Positions 26,038 to 35,426 of a stretch of DNA of 45,083 nucleotides are shown in pieces (positions within the stretch are counted from its first letter, which is position 1; each line of letters opens with the position of its first letter). A program made the translations under genes and the position numbers. The stretch lies in contig JAHFOF010000001.1 of assembly GCA_023266935.1 (NCBI GenBank), forward strand, positions 103,830 through 148,912, in the 5' to 3' direction. This DNA is from a bacterium (GTDB lineage Bacteria > Patescibacteriota > Minisyncoccia > Phycocordibacterales > Zambryskibacteraceae). The notes beneath the pieces are model-generated. The model was not told the origin of the DNA, did no database searches, and saw nothing but the letters and a program-made list of their open reading frames with translations.

Positions 26038-27969
26038 ATGTTAAGAACACGAAACGCACGATTTGTAGCCGCTTTCACAGGAGCAGCTTTTGCTATTGCT
26101 TCGTTTGCTCCAGTAGCAAGCGCCGCAACAGTAGCTGAACTTCAGGCTCAAATCAACGCACTTATGGCGCAACTCAGCTCAATGAGCGGAGGTTCGTCAG
26201 CATCAGCAACTTTCAACGCCGACCTTACACTCGGTAGCAAGGGTGCAGATGTTACAGCACTTCAGAACTGGCTCATCAGCAAGGGTCAATCAATCCCTGC
26301 AGGTGCCACTGGTTACTTCGGTGCTCAGACAAAGGCAGCAGTTATGGCATGGCAAGCAGCATCTGGAATTTCTCCAGCAGCTGGTTACTTTGGACCAAAG
26401 TCCAGAGCAGCAGCTAATGCAGGCGGTGCTTCTACAACTGGCGGTACAACCTCAACCACTTCAACTGGTTCAGCAGGTATCACTACTCCAGGAGCAGAAG
26501 GTATCCTTTCTGTAACTACTGGCCCAGTACCTAACAACACTGTTTACGCGGGTGATCATCAGGACGGAGTCCTCGTCTTCCAGGCGAAGGCCCTCAGCTC
26601 TGACATCGCACTTCAGCGTGTACAAGTTGACCTCGGTACAAACACTACGATCTATAACAAGATCTTCTCGACACTCTACGTAGTTGATGATGCAGGACGT
26701 GTCCTCGCTTCTACTCCGTTGAACTCGACAACAGTGTCAAAGAGCGGTTCAAACTACTTTGTAACCATCACTGGTTTCAGCTCAGTAGTTCCAAAGAACA
26801 TGACTCGTAACTACACCGTTGCAGCTGATCTTTATCCTTCTATAGACACTACTTACCGAACTTCATACACAGTTGGTATCCAAGCAAATGGTATCCGCGG
26901 TGTTGATGGCGCAGGTATAGATCTATACGCAGGTGCAGGTGGACCACTTCCAACAGCTGAAACTCTCAGCAACACAATATTGGTAAGTGCAAACTTGACT
27001 GATAGCGCAGCTATGACCTTCTCAACCAACTCAGCAACACCTCTTCTTCAAGAAGTTATTGCTGCAGATGGTGCTTCTCTAAACCAGAAGGACAAGGTAG
27101 CAATGCTCGTGTTTGATGTTCGTGCAACATCAGACGATGTAACCATCACTGACCTCACCACTACTACAACAGTATCTGGTGGAGTTGCTTCAGCTTCATC
27201 AACTTACCTCTATGCCGGCAACGGTACTTCAGGTACTTTGATTAACTCAGCTACAGCGGTTACAGCTACAGGAGTTGCAACATTCTCTACTATCAACCAA
27301 GTGGTTCCAAAGAACACTACAAAGACGTTCACCATTGCGGCAGATATACGAGGAGCAACTTCAGCTAGAACAACCTTCGGAGTTTCAGTTACATCCATCA
27401 CAGCTCAAAGCTCAACTGGTACAACTGTAGTTCCTACAGGTTCAGCAACATCAAACAGCTTCTACGTTCGAAACATTGGTCCCGTCTTCACTCTCGTAGG
27501 TACTCCTTCGATTATGAAGTCGTTGACCGCAGGAGGAGTTAGTGGATACTCTACTTCAACCTTGAGTTCAACTTTCGTAGTTAACATTCAAGCTCTTGGT
27601 TCTGCTATCTCATTCCCAACACAGGCAGCTTCATCAACCTTCGGTACTCGTTTGTACCAAGGAGGTGCAGTTGACGTACAAGCTGTGTCTTCAACAACCA
27701 GCTTCATCATTCCTTCAAATGGAATTGTGACAACAGGTCTTCCAGGTAACATGGCATTCCAACTTGCTCAGAACAACTCTGTTCAAGTTACTGTCAATGT
27801 CTACACAGAAGGTCGTATCACAGCAGGTGGAGCACAGGTTACTGGAGCTTCTTACGCAGTTGGTCTTGATAACATCATCTGGTCATCAGATGCTGGATTC
27901 ACCCAAAACGTATCTAACTTCATGAGAGGTAAGACAAACTGGCAAACAGCTTCAGTACAGCTTCCATAA
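26038..27969 (+). CDS. Secreted surface (S-layer-like) protein with peptidoglycan-binding domain
   Basis: Signal peptide ending ASA; LGSKGADVTALQNWLISKGQSIPAGATGYFGAQTKAAVMAWQ; Thr/Ser-rich remainder. Confidence 0.85.
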   Translation: MLRTRNARFVAAFTGAAFAIASFAPVASAATVAELQAQINALMAQLSSMSGGSSASATFNADLTLGSKGADVTALQNWLISKGQSIPAGATGYFGAQTKAAVMAWQAASGISPAAGYFGPKSRAAANAGGASTTGGTTSTTSTGSAGITTPGAEGILSVTTGPVPNNTVYAGDHQDGVLVFQAKALSSDIALQRVQVDLGTNTTIYNKIFSTLYVVDDAGRVLASTPLNSTTVSKSGSNYFVTITGFSSVVPKNMTRNYTVAADLYPSIDTTYRTSYTVGIQANGIRGVDGAGIDLYAGAGGPLPTAETLSNTILVSANLTDSAAMTFSTNSATPLLQEVIAADGASLNQKDKVAMLVFDVRATSDDVTITDLTTTTTVSGGVASASSTYLYAGNGTSGTLINSATAVTATGVATFSTINQVVPKNTTKTFTIAADIRGATSARTTFGVSVTSITAQSSTGTTVVPTGSATSNSFYVRNIGPVFTLVGTPSIMKSLTAGGVSGYSTSTLSSTFVVNIQALGSAISFPTQAASSTFGTRLYQGGAVDVQAVSSTTSFIIPSNGIVTTGLPGNMAFQLAQNNSVQVTVNVYTEGRITAGGAQVTGASYAVGLDNIIWSSDAGFTQNVSNFMRGKTNWQTASVQLP

Positions 27970-28018
27970 TCTACGGATTATAAAGCAACTGATCCCGACC
28001 TTCGGGTCTGGAAGTTTC

Positions 28019-28045
28019 AAAAACACCCCTTCGGGGGTGTTTTTG
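28019..28045 (+). terminator. Intrinsic terminator with TTCG tetraloop
   Basis: AAAACACCCC-TTCG-GGGGTGTTTTT. Confidence 0.92.
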
Positions 28046-28061
28046 TTATACTTAATTACGT

Positions 28062-28157
28062 ATGAAATATTTTGATAAGACCTTTTTTAAATTTCTGTTC
28101 GCTTTTATTTGTTTATTGGTTTTGAGTTTTGGAATAATTATTTATGCTCGCGGATAG
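28062..28157 (+). CDS. 31-aa single-pass membrane microprotein (below ORF-track cutoff)
   Basis: MKYFDKTFFKFLFAFICLLVLSFGIIIYARG; overlaps start of 28144..29415. Confidence 0.5.
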   Translation: MKYFDKTFFKFLFAFICLLVLSFGIIIYARG

Positions 28158-29415
28158 AACGAAAACATTTTTTATAATATTTTTCCTCCTTGTGTTCCCA
28201 AGTTTTCTTCAAGCCCTAGATGTTTCTCGATTCATTTTTACTACTGATTCACAAACAATTTCTCCGAACACCTTGTCTTCTATAATGACGATTCAATCCC
28301 AAGATAGTTCAGGAACGGGGGTGGATATTCCTAATACTATGTATGTGAGTCTCAACTCATCATCAGCGACTGGTGAATTTTTCTCTAACACTTCTGGTTC
28401 GATATTGTCTCTACCAGTTACTATGGCCAAAAACTCACAGAATAAAAATTTTTATTATCAGGATTCAGCTCTGGGTACCCATACTATTCAAGCCAGTATC
28501 TCTTCGGTTAAGGGTGGTACTATTCTTTTTTCTACTCAGCAACAGATTGTCATTGGTGAAAGTATTGCGACTGCCACACCTTCCACCATAAACCAAACAT
28601 CAAATAATACCGAACAAAATTCTTCAAACAATACGACAGCTCCGATAAATGATAATTCTGTTCATTATAGTTCCGTGCCTCTTTCAAATGTTATCGTTCA
28701 GCCTGTATACAAAGTTGGAGCAGGGAGAACAAGAGTTGGGATAGTTGAAACCCCGATAGAATTCAAAGGCGAATCGAATGCAGATTTTAGTGGGCAGACC
28801 ATTTATAAGTGGTCTTTCGGTGATGGGGCCGTAGGTTATGGTCACATAATTAGTCACGCATATGACTATCCAGGAGATTATGTTGTTGTATTAAATGCCA
28901 CATCTCCAGCCGGACAAGCTGTGTCCCAAACAGATGTAAAAATCATTTTTGCAGATTTTACTATTACTTATGCATCTCCAGAAAGAATAGAAGTAGAAAA
29001 TAAATCTAAATATGAGATAAATCTTTTTGGTCGGGAGCTTGTTTCCAAAGGGCAAATCTTTGTTTTTCCTGAAGATACAATTATCAAGTCGGGGATGAAA
29101 ATATCCTTCACCAGAAATATCACCAAACTTTCACCCACGAATATTTCGGAGGTCAGCTTTGTGGTAGTGGGGGACAATATAAATAAATCAGATGAGGAGA
29201 AAACAAAAATTAGTTTGTCTAATCAAATTCAAGAATTACAAAAAGAAATAGCCGAGTTACCAACAGAAAGGATTTCTGTTCCAACCACGTCATCTCAGAA
29301 CAAAGAGATCGCTTCGGTTGTTGTGGCTTCTAAATTTTTATCCACCAGCACAGCAACTACTCATCGAAGTTGGTTTGAAAAATTAAAACTTTTCTTTTTT
29401 GGTAAAAGCGAGTAG
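28144..29415 (+). CDS. Secreted/membrane protein with PKD domain
   Basis: Signal-like N-terminus; TIYKWSFGDGAVGYGHIISHAYDYPGDYVVVLNATSPAG. Confidence 0.75.
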   Translation: MLADRTKTFFIIFFLLVFPSFLQALDVSRFIFTTDSQTISPNTLSSIMTIQSQDSSGTGVDIPNTMYVSLNSSSATGEFFSNTSGSILSLPVTMAKNSQNKNFYYQDSALGTHTIQASISSVKGGTILFSTQQQIVIGESIATATPSTINQTSNNTEQNSSNNTTAPINDNSVHYSSVPLSNVIVQPVYKVGAGRTRVGIVETPIEFKGESNADFSGQTIYKWSFGDGAVGYGHIISHAYDYPGDYVVVLNATSPAGQAVSQTDVKIIFADFTITYASPERIEVENKSKYEINLFGRELVSKGQIFVFPEDTIIKSGMKISFTRNITKLSPTNISEVSFVVVGDNINKSDEEKTKISLSNQIQELQKEIAELPTERISVPTTSSQNKEIASVVVASKFLSTSTATTHRSWFEKLKLFFFGKSE

Positions 29416-29725
29416 GGTAGAGCGCGGACCGCACAACAGTTTATGTCTATCACCAGAGAGGCTAAGGGCAATGAGGCACATCTTGGATGACGGATCGTGG
29501 TTGTTGTTTGTTGATCGAGATGATGATCGGAGAGAAGAGTTAGAAAATTTTCTTCGAGACAACGGCATCGTTATTCATGTTCGGTATCTCAGAGAGTTTG
29601 GTCGCCCAGAACTCCGTTTTGATAGAACCGAAAGGATAGAAGGAGCTTTCGAGATTATGGAGTTTCTGACAAAGAAGCTCGATGAACAAAACAAGATACG
29701 CCAACAGACGCGAGGTGTAAGATGA
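29399..29725 (+). CDS. Small hypothetical protein, possibly thioredoxin/glutaredoxin-like (start may be 29471)
   Basis: GRPELRFDRTERIEGAFEIMEFLTKKL resembles the Grx/GST ending and its downstream neighbour. Confidence 0.6.
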   Translation: MVKASRVERGPHNSLCLSPERLRAMRHILDDGSWLLFVDRDDDRREELENFLRDNGIVIHVRYLREFGRPELRFDRTERIEGAFEIMEFLTKKLDEQNKIRQQTRGVR

Positions 29726-29949
29726 AAATTTTTCAGCTCACTTACAATCCAGCAGACAAAGAAACAGACTGGGTTGTATTGTTCATTAGAGAATACTGTC
29801 CAACAGTTTGTCTCAATCCGGCAAATGGAAGGGTGTTGCCTAGACTCGAGATTTCCGATGAAGAAAGTATTTTCGGGGAGTATGAAATTGTAGACTTCCT
29901 GAAGAAAGAAATGGTGAGGTGTGGCTCATCACACCCCGCGCCCAGTTGA
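29722..29949 (+). CDS. Small hypothetical protein, tandem relative of upstream ORF
   Basis: 4-bp overlap with upstream gene; GRVLPRLEISDEESIFGEYEIVDFLKKEM. Confidence 0.6.
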   Translation: MKIFQLTYNPADKETDWVVLFIREYCPTVCLNPANGRVLPRLEISDEESIFGEYEIVDFLKKEMVRCGSSHPAPS

Positions 29950-29961
29950 TGGGCGCTTTTT
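29938..29961 (+). terminator. Intrinsic terminator overlapping the CDS stop
   Basis: GCGCCCA-GTTGA-TGGGCGC then TTTTT. Confidence 0.85.
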
Positions 29962-30002
29962 ATACCCACATTATCCCCAAAAGTGCCTAAATATAGCCTT
30001 AG

Positions 30003-30029
30003 TTGACATAAAATAGTCCTTAGTATAAT
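30003..30029 (+). promoter_or_regulatory. Promoter upstream of candidate small RNA / 23S leader
   Basis: TTGACA 30003-30008; TAGTAT 30021 / TATAAT 30024-30029 (15 bp spacer). Confidence 0.5.
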
Positions 30030-30034
30030 ATGTT

Positions 30035-30145
30035 GTTTACCCAAATATGTTTATCACCTTAGTAACTTCAAAGCGGTTTAAGTAGCCACGAAGCTACTTT
30101 ATGGTCGAAAGACCCCCGCTTCGGTTCGAAGCGGGGGTCTTCATT
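30035..30145 (+). ncRNA. Candidate small RNA or 23S leader attenuator
   Basis: AGTAGC/GCTACT hairpin then 14-bp terminator-like AGACCCCCGCTTCG/CGAAGCGGGGGTCT (30110-30140) and TCATTTCT. Confidence 0.5.
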
Positions 30146-30379
30146 TCTGGGTCCCGCAAAATGCGGGGTGAACTTTGACAAAATTAATTCCGTCACAGAT
30201 GAAGTACCTATAAAAGTGGGTCTTTTCGAATCTGGAGACGGGGAAGTCTCGAGCCGTTGATTTAAGTTGAACGACTCGAGACAATGCTAAATGAAAGTAT
30301 TGATTTCATTTAGCAGGACAGAGCAGAGTCAACTCAATAACTCGGACGGGTTATTGAGCACTCAAAGAAATTAAGTAAA

Positions 30380-30403
30380 CCCCGCCAAGGAGGCGGGGTA
30401 AAG
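30380..30403. repeat. CCCCGCC..GGCGGGGTAAAG mini-hairpin in the 23S leader
   Basis: CCCCGCCAAGGAGGCGGGGTAAAG. Confidence 0.7.
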
Positions 30404-30950
30404 TGGTTTTTAAATTTCCTAATAGGAAATTTAAGGGCGTATGGTGGATGCCTTGACTCCAATGAGGTTATGAAGGACGCAGCATGGCGGCGAAACGCTT
30501 CGGGGAGGTGCCTAGCAACCTTTGATCCGGAGATGTCCGAATGGGGAAACCCGGTGTCTTTTGACATCATCTCGCCAATTAGGCGGGAAACTCACCCAGT
30601 GAAGTAAAACATTTCAGTAACTGGAGGAAAAGAAAACAATAGTTATTTCCTAAGTAGCGGCGAGCGAAAAGGAAGAAGCCCAAACCCAGTTTCATTCTCA
30701 CCACAGAATTTATTCTGTTGTGGGATTGATGCTGGGGGTTGTAAGGCAGAAACGGCACAAATTTATTTGTGCGGAAAGTTAAAAAATGTTTGGTTAGCAG
30801 AAGCTTTTGGAAAGTAGCACCCAAGTGGGTAATAGTCCCGTAAGCGAAAATCAAACATCTTTCTCGTTTCTGTTCTTGAGTACCTCGAGACACGAATGGC
30901 TCGGGGGAATCTGCCGGAACTAACCGGTAAGGCTAAATACTCTTGGAGAT

Positions 30951-30989
<39 letters not shown>

Positions 30990-32229
30990 GCCCGGTAAGG
31001 GCGGTGAAATAGATCTGAAACCATATGTTTACAAGGAGTCGGCGAGGGTATTTATATCCTCTACGGCGTGCCTATTGAAGAATGAGCCAACGAGTTTATG
31101 CATACTGCGCGGCTAAGCCCCAATAAAGGGTGGAGCCATAGGGAAACCGAGTGTGAATAGCGCGTTTGTAGTATGCATAAGACCCGAAGCCAGAGCGAGC
31201 TTGTCATGAGCAGGGTGAAGTTTGTCGAAAGACAGATGGAGGCCCGAACCGGTGACCCGTGCAATAGTCTCGGATGACTTGTGATAAGAAGTGAAAAGCT
31301 AATCGAGCCTGGTAATAGCTGGTTCTCTCCGAAATAGCTTTTGGGCTAGCGTCGCGTGTTCCCCACTGGGGTAGAGCACTGGAAGGTCTGGACAGGGAGA
31401 AATCTCGCTAGACCTATCAAACTCCGAATACAGTGGATTAAAAATGCGGCAGTTAGACTGCGGGGGCTAAGCTCCGTCGGTCAAAAAGGAAACAGCCTAG
31501 ATCTCAATTTAAGGTCCCTAAATTTACACTAAGTGCACTTAAGGAGGTGATATTTCTCTGACACTGAGGAAGTTGGCTTAGAAGCAGCCATCTTTTAAAG
31601 AAAGCGTAACAGCTCACTCAGTAAGAGATATCGCACCGCAGATTCATGGGGCTAAGTGTAGTACCGAAACTGAGGATTTAATTCTGCTTCGGCAGGATTG
31701 AGTGGTAGGAGAGTATTCGCATCTGCTGTGAAGGCGAAGGGGTGACCCACGCTGGAGCGTTGCGAAGTAAGAATGTTGGCACAAGTAACCACAATGCGGG
31801 TGAGAAACCCGCACGTCGAAAGAACAAGGTTTCCCTCTCAACGATTGTCGGAGAGGGGTTAGTCGGGCCTAAGGAAATGGTGAGAACCGCATCCGATGGA
31901 CACATGGTTAATATTCCATGACTGTTTACGTAAGTGATGGGAGGACGAGGATAAGTATGTATCGCGCATTATTGGATTTGACGTCCGTGCATTGAGGTCG
32001 CTTCCGTGGAAAATCCCGGGGCACAAGACCAAGGTGAGCGGAAATGCTGAAGGGCAACCTTCAGTAAATGATACAAAGCTATTCTCCAAGAAAATTCTCT
32101 AAACTTATTGCGTAGACATCCGTACCGCAAACCGAAACAGGTGTTCAGGTCGAGTAGACCAAGACGAACGAGTGAGACGTCCCCAAGGAACTCGGCAAAA
32201 AAGCAGCCGTAACTTCGGAATAAGGCTTG

Positions 32230-32483
32230 CCCCCTACATTCAGCCCTTTTGGTGCTGAAATGTACAAATAGTGGGGTGGTAGCCATGGGAGAAAATGGAT
32301 CGAATCCCGATGAGAACCGTTGAACATCCTCTACACGTACGAACGAATGTACTTGTACGATGTCGCTGTGCTTCTCTCGGTCGTTGGTAAAAGGATCATC
32401 CGCCAACGCAAAAATCAAAGCCTTCTCATGGCTACCACTTCACTACCTCTTGTTGATTTAACAAGAGGGTTGAATGTAGGGGG
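32230..32483 (+). other. Expansion/insertion in the 23S helix 63 region
   Basis: Outer stem CCCCCTACATTCA/TGAATGTAGGGGG; inner TGGTAGCCATGGGAGAA/TTCTCATGGCTACCA; about 250 nt against roughly 60 nt recalled for E. coli. Confidence 0.7.
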
Positions 32484-32637
32484 CCGCAGCTAAAGTATCT
32501 CTGGCAACTGTTTATCAAAAACACAGCTCCCTGCGAACTCGCAAGAGGATGTATAGGGGGTGACACCTGACCAATGCCAGAAGGTTAAACGTCGGTGGTG
32601 ATTGCCGCAAGGCATGAGCTGGATGATGTAAGCCCTG

Positions 32638-32672
<35 letters not shown>

Positions 32673-33253
32673 TCTGAAACTTTCGAAAGAAGGTTTCAGA
32701 AGGACTGGGACCGTTCGGATACGGAGTAAACAGTTGAATGAATTAAAATTACACAAAACGCTGCCTCGCTGTATAGAGATATATAGCAGGTCCAAAAATG
32801 TGACTATATCGGTGAAATCTAGAAACGGACAACACCGAGGGAAAGTTTGTGGATTTCGTTGAGGAAAAAGTTCTTTATGTTGGGTTGTGTTGGAAAGTTG
32901 CGTCGAATGGTTGGTCCGCTAGCCTACACGAGGGCGCAGAGGTACCTCCTCTGGACGCATAAAATCATTCAGTGCCGATCCTCAAAAGGGAAAGGACAGT
33001 AAATCGCGAAGCATGTAGACTATGGACCCGCAATGTCCCGGGGTACCACGGAAACATTGTCCTATAGTCAGAGTACTGACTGCGGAGACGTCACTCATGC
33101 GTGGCGAATGATTTCTTTCCAACATAATCCAAAAAGGCAACGAATACTCGTTGCCTCCTCAACGAAGTTCATAAACTACCCGTAGAGACTACACGTCACA
33201 CATCCGTATTAAATTCGGATGAAGATATAGTCCAAAGCTCCACAGGAAGCTAG
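32673..33253 (+). mobile_element. Group I self-splicing intron in 23S rRNA
   Basis: Splits ACGGTCCTAAGGT / AGCGAAATTCC; intron ends in G; AGACTACACGTC and GAAGATATAGTCC resemble group I core P7 elements; no homing endonuclease ORF. Confidence 0.85.
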
Positions 33254-33893
33254 AGCGAAATTCCTTGTCTGGTAAGTTCAGACGCGCACGAATGGTGTAA
33301 TGACTGGAGAACTGTCTCGGGGACCTGCTCGGTGAAAATACAATACCGGTGAAGATGCCGGTTTCCTGCAGATAGACGAAAAGACCCCAGGAGCTTTACT
33401 GCAACTTGATATTGAAAATATAATTAGCATGCGTAGCATAGATGGGAGAGGTTATGTGCAAGGTTTCGGTCTTGTAATACTCAACAGTGAAATACCATTC
33501 TTGTAGATTGTATTTTCTAACCTAAACGGAAAAAACGTTTAGAGACAGTATCTGGCGGGCAGTTTTAGTGGGGCGCTATCCTCCTAAAAAGTAACGGAGG
33601 AGTCTATTAAGGTCAGCTAGGCGCGAATGGAAACCGTGCCGATAGTGTAATGGCATAAGCTGGCTTGACTGTGAGTCGTACATGACAAGCAGACGCGAAA
33701 GCGGAGCATAGTGAACTTTTAGTGCGCATTAGAGGCGGCTAAAAATTATCGGATAAAAGCTACCCTGGGGATAACAGGCTGGTTGTGCCTAAGCGTCCAT
33801 AGCGACGGCACAGTTCGGCACCTCGATGTCGGCTCAACTTATCCCGGAGGTGGAGAAGCTTCCAAGGGTATGGCTGTTCGCCATTTAAAAAGT

Positions 33894-33928
<35 letters not shown>

Positions 33929-34299
33929 TGGTCTCCTATCTACTGCAGGCGTTTGATTCTTGAGGAGATTTGACTCTAGTACGAGAGGACCGAGTTGAAC
34001 TGACCTCTGGTGTACCAGCTGTCCTGCCAAGGGCACCGCTGGGTAGCTATGTCGGGAATGGATAAATTCTGAAAGCATCTAAGAATGAAGCCAACTCCAA
34101 GATTAGGAATCGTTGAGAGCCCTAGAAGATGACTAGGTTGATAGGCTTTAGGTGTAAGCACAGTAATGTGTTGAGCCGAGAAGTACTAATTGCTCGATTC
34201 TTATTAGGAAATTTAGGAATCACAAATTTATTTTCTGTTTCTGTCCTGCTAAATGAAATCAATATAATTGTTTTTGGAATATCTTGAGTTGGGAAGTTT

Positions 34300-34374
34300 G
34301 CACCCGTAGTTTAACCGGCAAAACAACAGATGATTCATATCTGTAGAGTGGAGGTTCGAATCCTTCCGGGGGCA
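34300..34374 (+). tRNA. tRNA with atypical anticodon arm, isotype unresolved
   Basis: D-arm GTTT/AAAC with AACCGGCA loop, T-arm GGAGG-TTCGAAT-CCTTC, acceptor GCACCCG/CGGGGGC with one A.G mismatch; no encoded CCA. Confidence 0.75.
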
Positions 34375-34449
34375 TGAAGCACCAACAAAACGGGGAATTT
34401 ATTTCCCCCTAACTCGAGGTATTTCAAAATAAAAGTTATTCGAAAATTA

Positions 34450-34562
34450 TGTTCTGGTGATTCGTCGCGAGGGTCACACCCGTTCTCATTCCGAACACGG
34501 CAGTTAAGCCTCGTTGAGCCGATGATAGTCCTATGGGCAAAAGTAGGTAATCGCCGGAACAT
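34450..34562 (+). rRNA. 5S ribosomal RNA
   Basis: CACACCCGTTCTCATTCCGAACACGGCAGTTAAGC..GATGATAGTCC. Confidence 0.92.
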
Positions 34563-34576
34563 AGCGTTTGAATATA

Positions 34577-34606
34577 AAAATACCCCTATTTTTGGGGTTA
34601 TTTTTA
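34577..34606 (+). terminator. Terminator of the 23S-tRNA-5S unit
   Basis: TACCCC-TATTTTT-GGGGTTA then TTTTT. Confidence 0.7.
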
Positions 34607-34609
34607 TGC

Positions 34610-34638
34610 TTGACATTTATATTAAATTGTGATAACCT
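34610..34638 (+). promoter_or_regulatory. Sigma70-like promoter
   Basis: TTGACA 34610-34615, 17 bp, TAACCT 34633-34638. Confidence 0.6.
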
Positions 34639-34694
34639 ATTAATAGATAGGCAATACGCTTAAAGTTGTCCAACCTCTTCAAGCGAGAGTACTT

Positions 34695-35222
34695 GTGAAA
34701 ACCGTAATCGGCTTGCTTCCCAAGAGCCCATTTCCAGAAGGACGCATCGGCCCCGAAAGGATGCAGGATTGGTTTGGTCAATGTGTCCTCGCCATCAAGC
34801 TCGCAGAGGCGCTTGATGAGGAAACAGAGATCATCACCAGTTCGGAGTTTCAGACCGACGAAGGCGTGAGTGATGAGACTCAGTATGAAAAAATCATCAA
34901 GTACCGGTTCAACGAAAACCTCGGGATCCTGTCGCAAGGCAGGGAAAGCGTTGGACACATCACAGCGATGAGCGAGTACGCCAAGAAACAGCAAGCCAAG
35001 TTCATCCTGGTGGTAACGTGGGTTCACTATCCGCGCATGCTCTGGGTCGCGTTTCGCGAGCATGTGGATGTGGATCTGCGGATCGCTTTCGGCATTCCGC
35101 GACCCAAGGAGATGGTGACAGATGTGATTCTCACTTTCCTCTATCCAGTCCTTGATCTCATGGGTCTGAAGCAGAAGTTTCTGGAAAGAGTGGGTGCACG
35201 CCGGGTGACTGGCAAGTTGTAA
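34695..35222 (+). CDS. GC-rich hypothetical protein, weakly YdcF/DUF218-like
   Basis: GTG start; NLGILSQGRESVGHITAMSEYAKKQQAKFILVVTWVHYPRMLWVAFREHV; own promoter and terminator. Confidence 0.7.
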   Translation: MKTVIGLLPKSPFPEGRIGPERMQDWFGQCVLAIKLAEALDEETEIITSSEFQTDEGVSDETQYEKIIKYRFNENLGILSQGRESVGHITAMSEYAKKQQAKFILVVTWVHYPRMLWVAFREHVDVDLRIAFGIPRPKEMVTDVILTFLYPVLDLMGLKQKFLERVGARRVTGKL

Positions 35223-35241
35223 CCACTCACGCGAGACTTCG

Positions 35242-35275
35242 CCCGTTCCGAGTATGATTCGGAACGGGCTTTTTG
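35242..35275 (+). terminator. Intrinsic terminator
   Basis: GCCCGTTCCGA / TCGGAACGGGC then TTTTT. Confidence 0.92.
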
Positions 35276-35324
35276 TTTGGCCGAATTTTCATAAAGATAA
35301 GTGCAAACCTGGCAGGTTGACACC

Positions 35325-35352
35325 TTGACAGAAACATTGAAAGGTGTATAAT
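35325..35352 (+). promoter_or_regulatory. Consensus promoter with upstream inverted repeat
   Basis: TTGACA 35325-35330, 16 bp, TATAAT 35347-35352; AACCTG-G-CAGGTT at 35306-35318. Confidence 0.85.
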
Positions 35353-35426
35353 TAAAAGCAGAAAGTGAGGGATTTTCCCTCTACCGACTCGGCGGAGCCG
35401 AGAATGTTCTATGAAAGGAGCTGACC

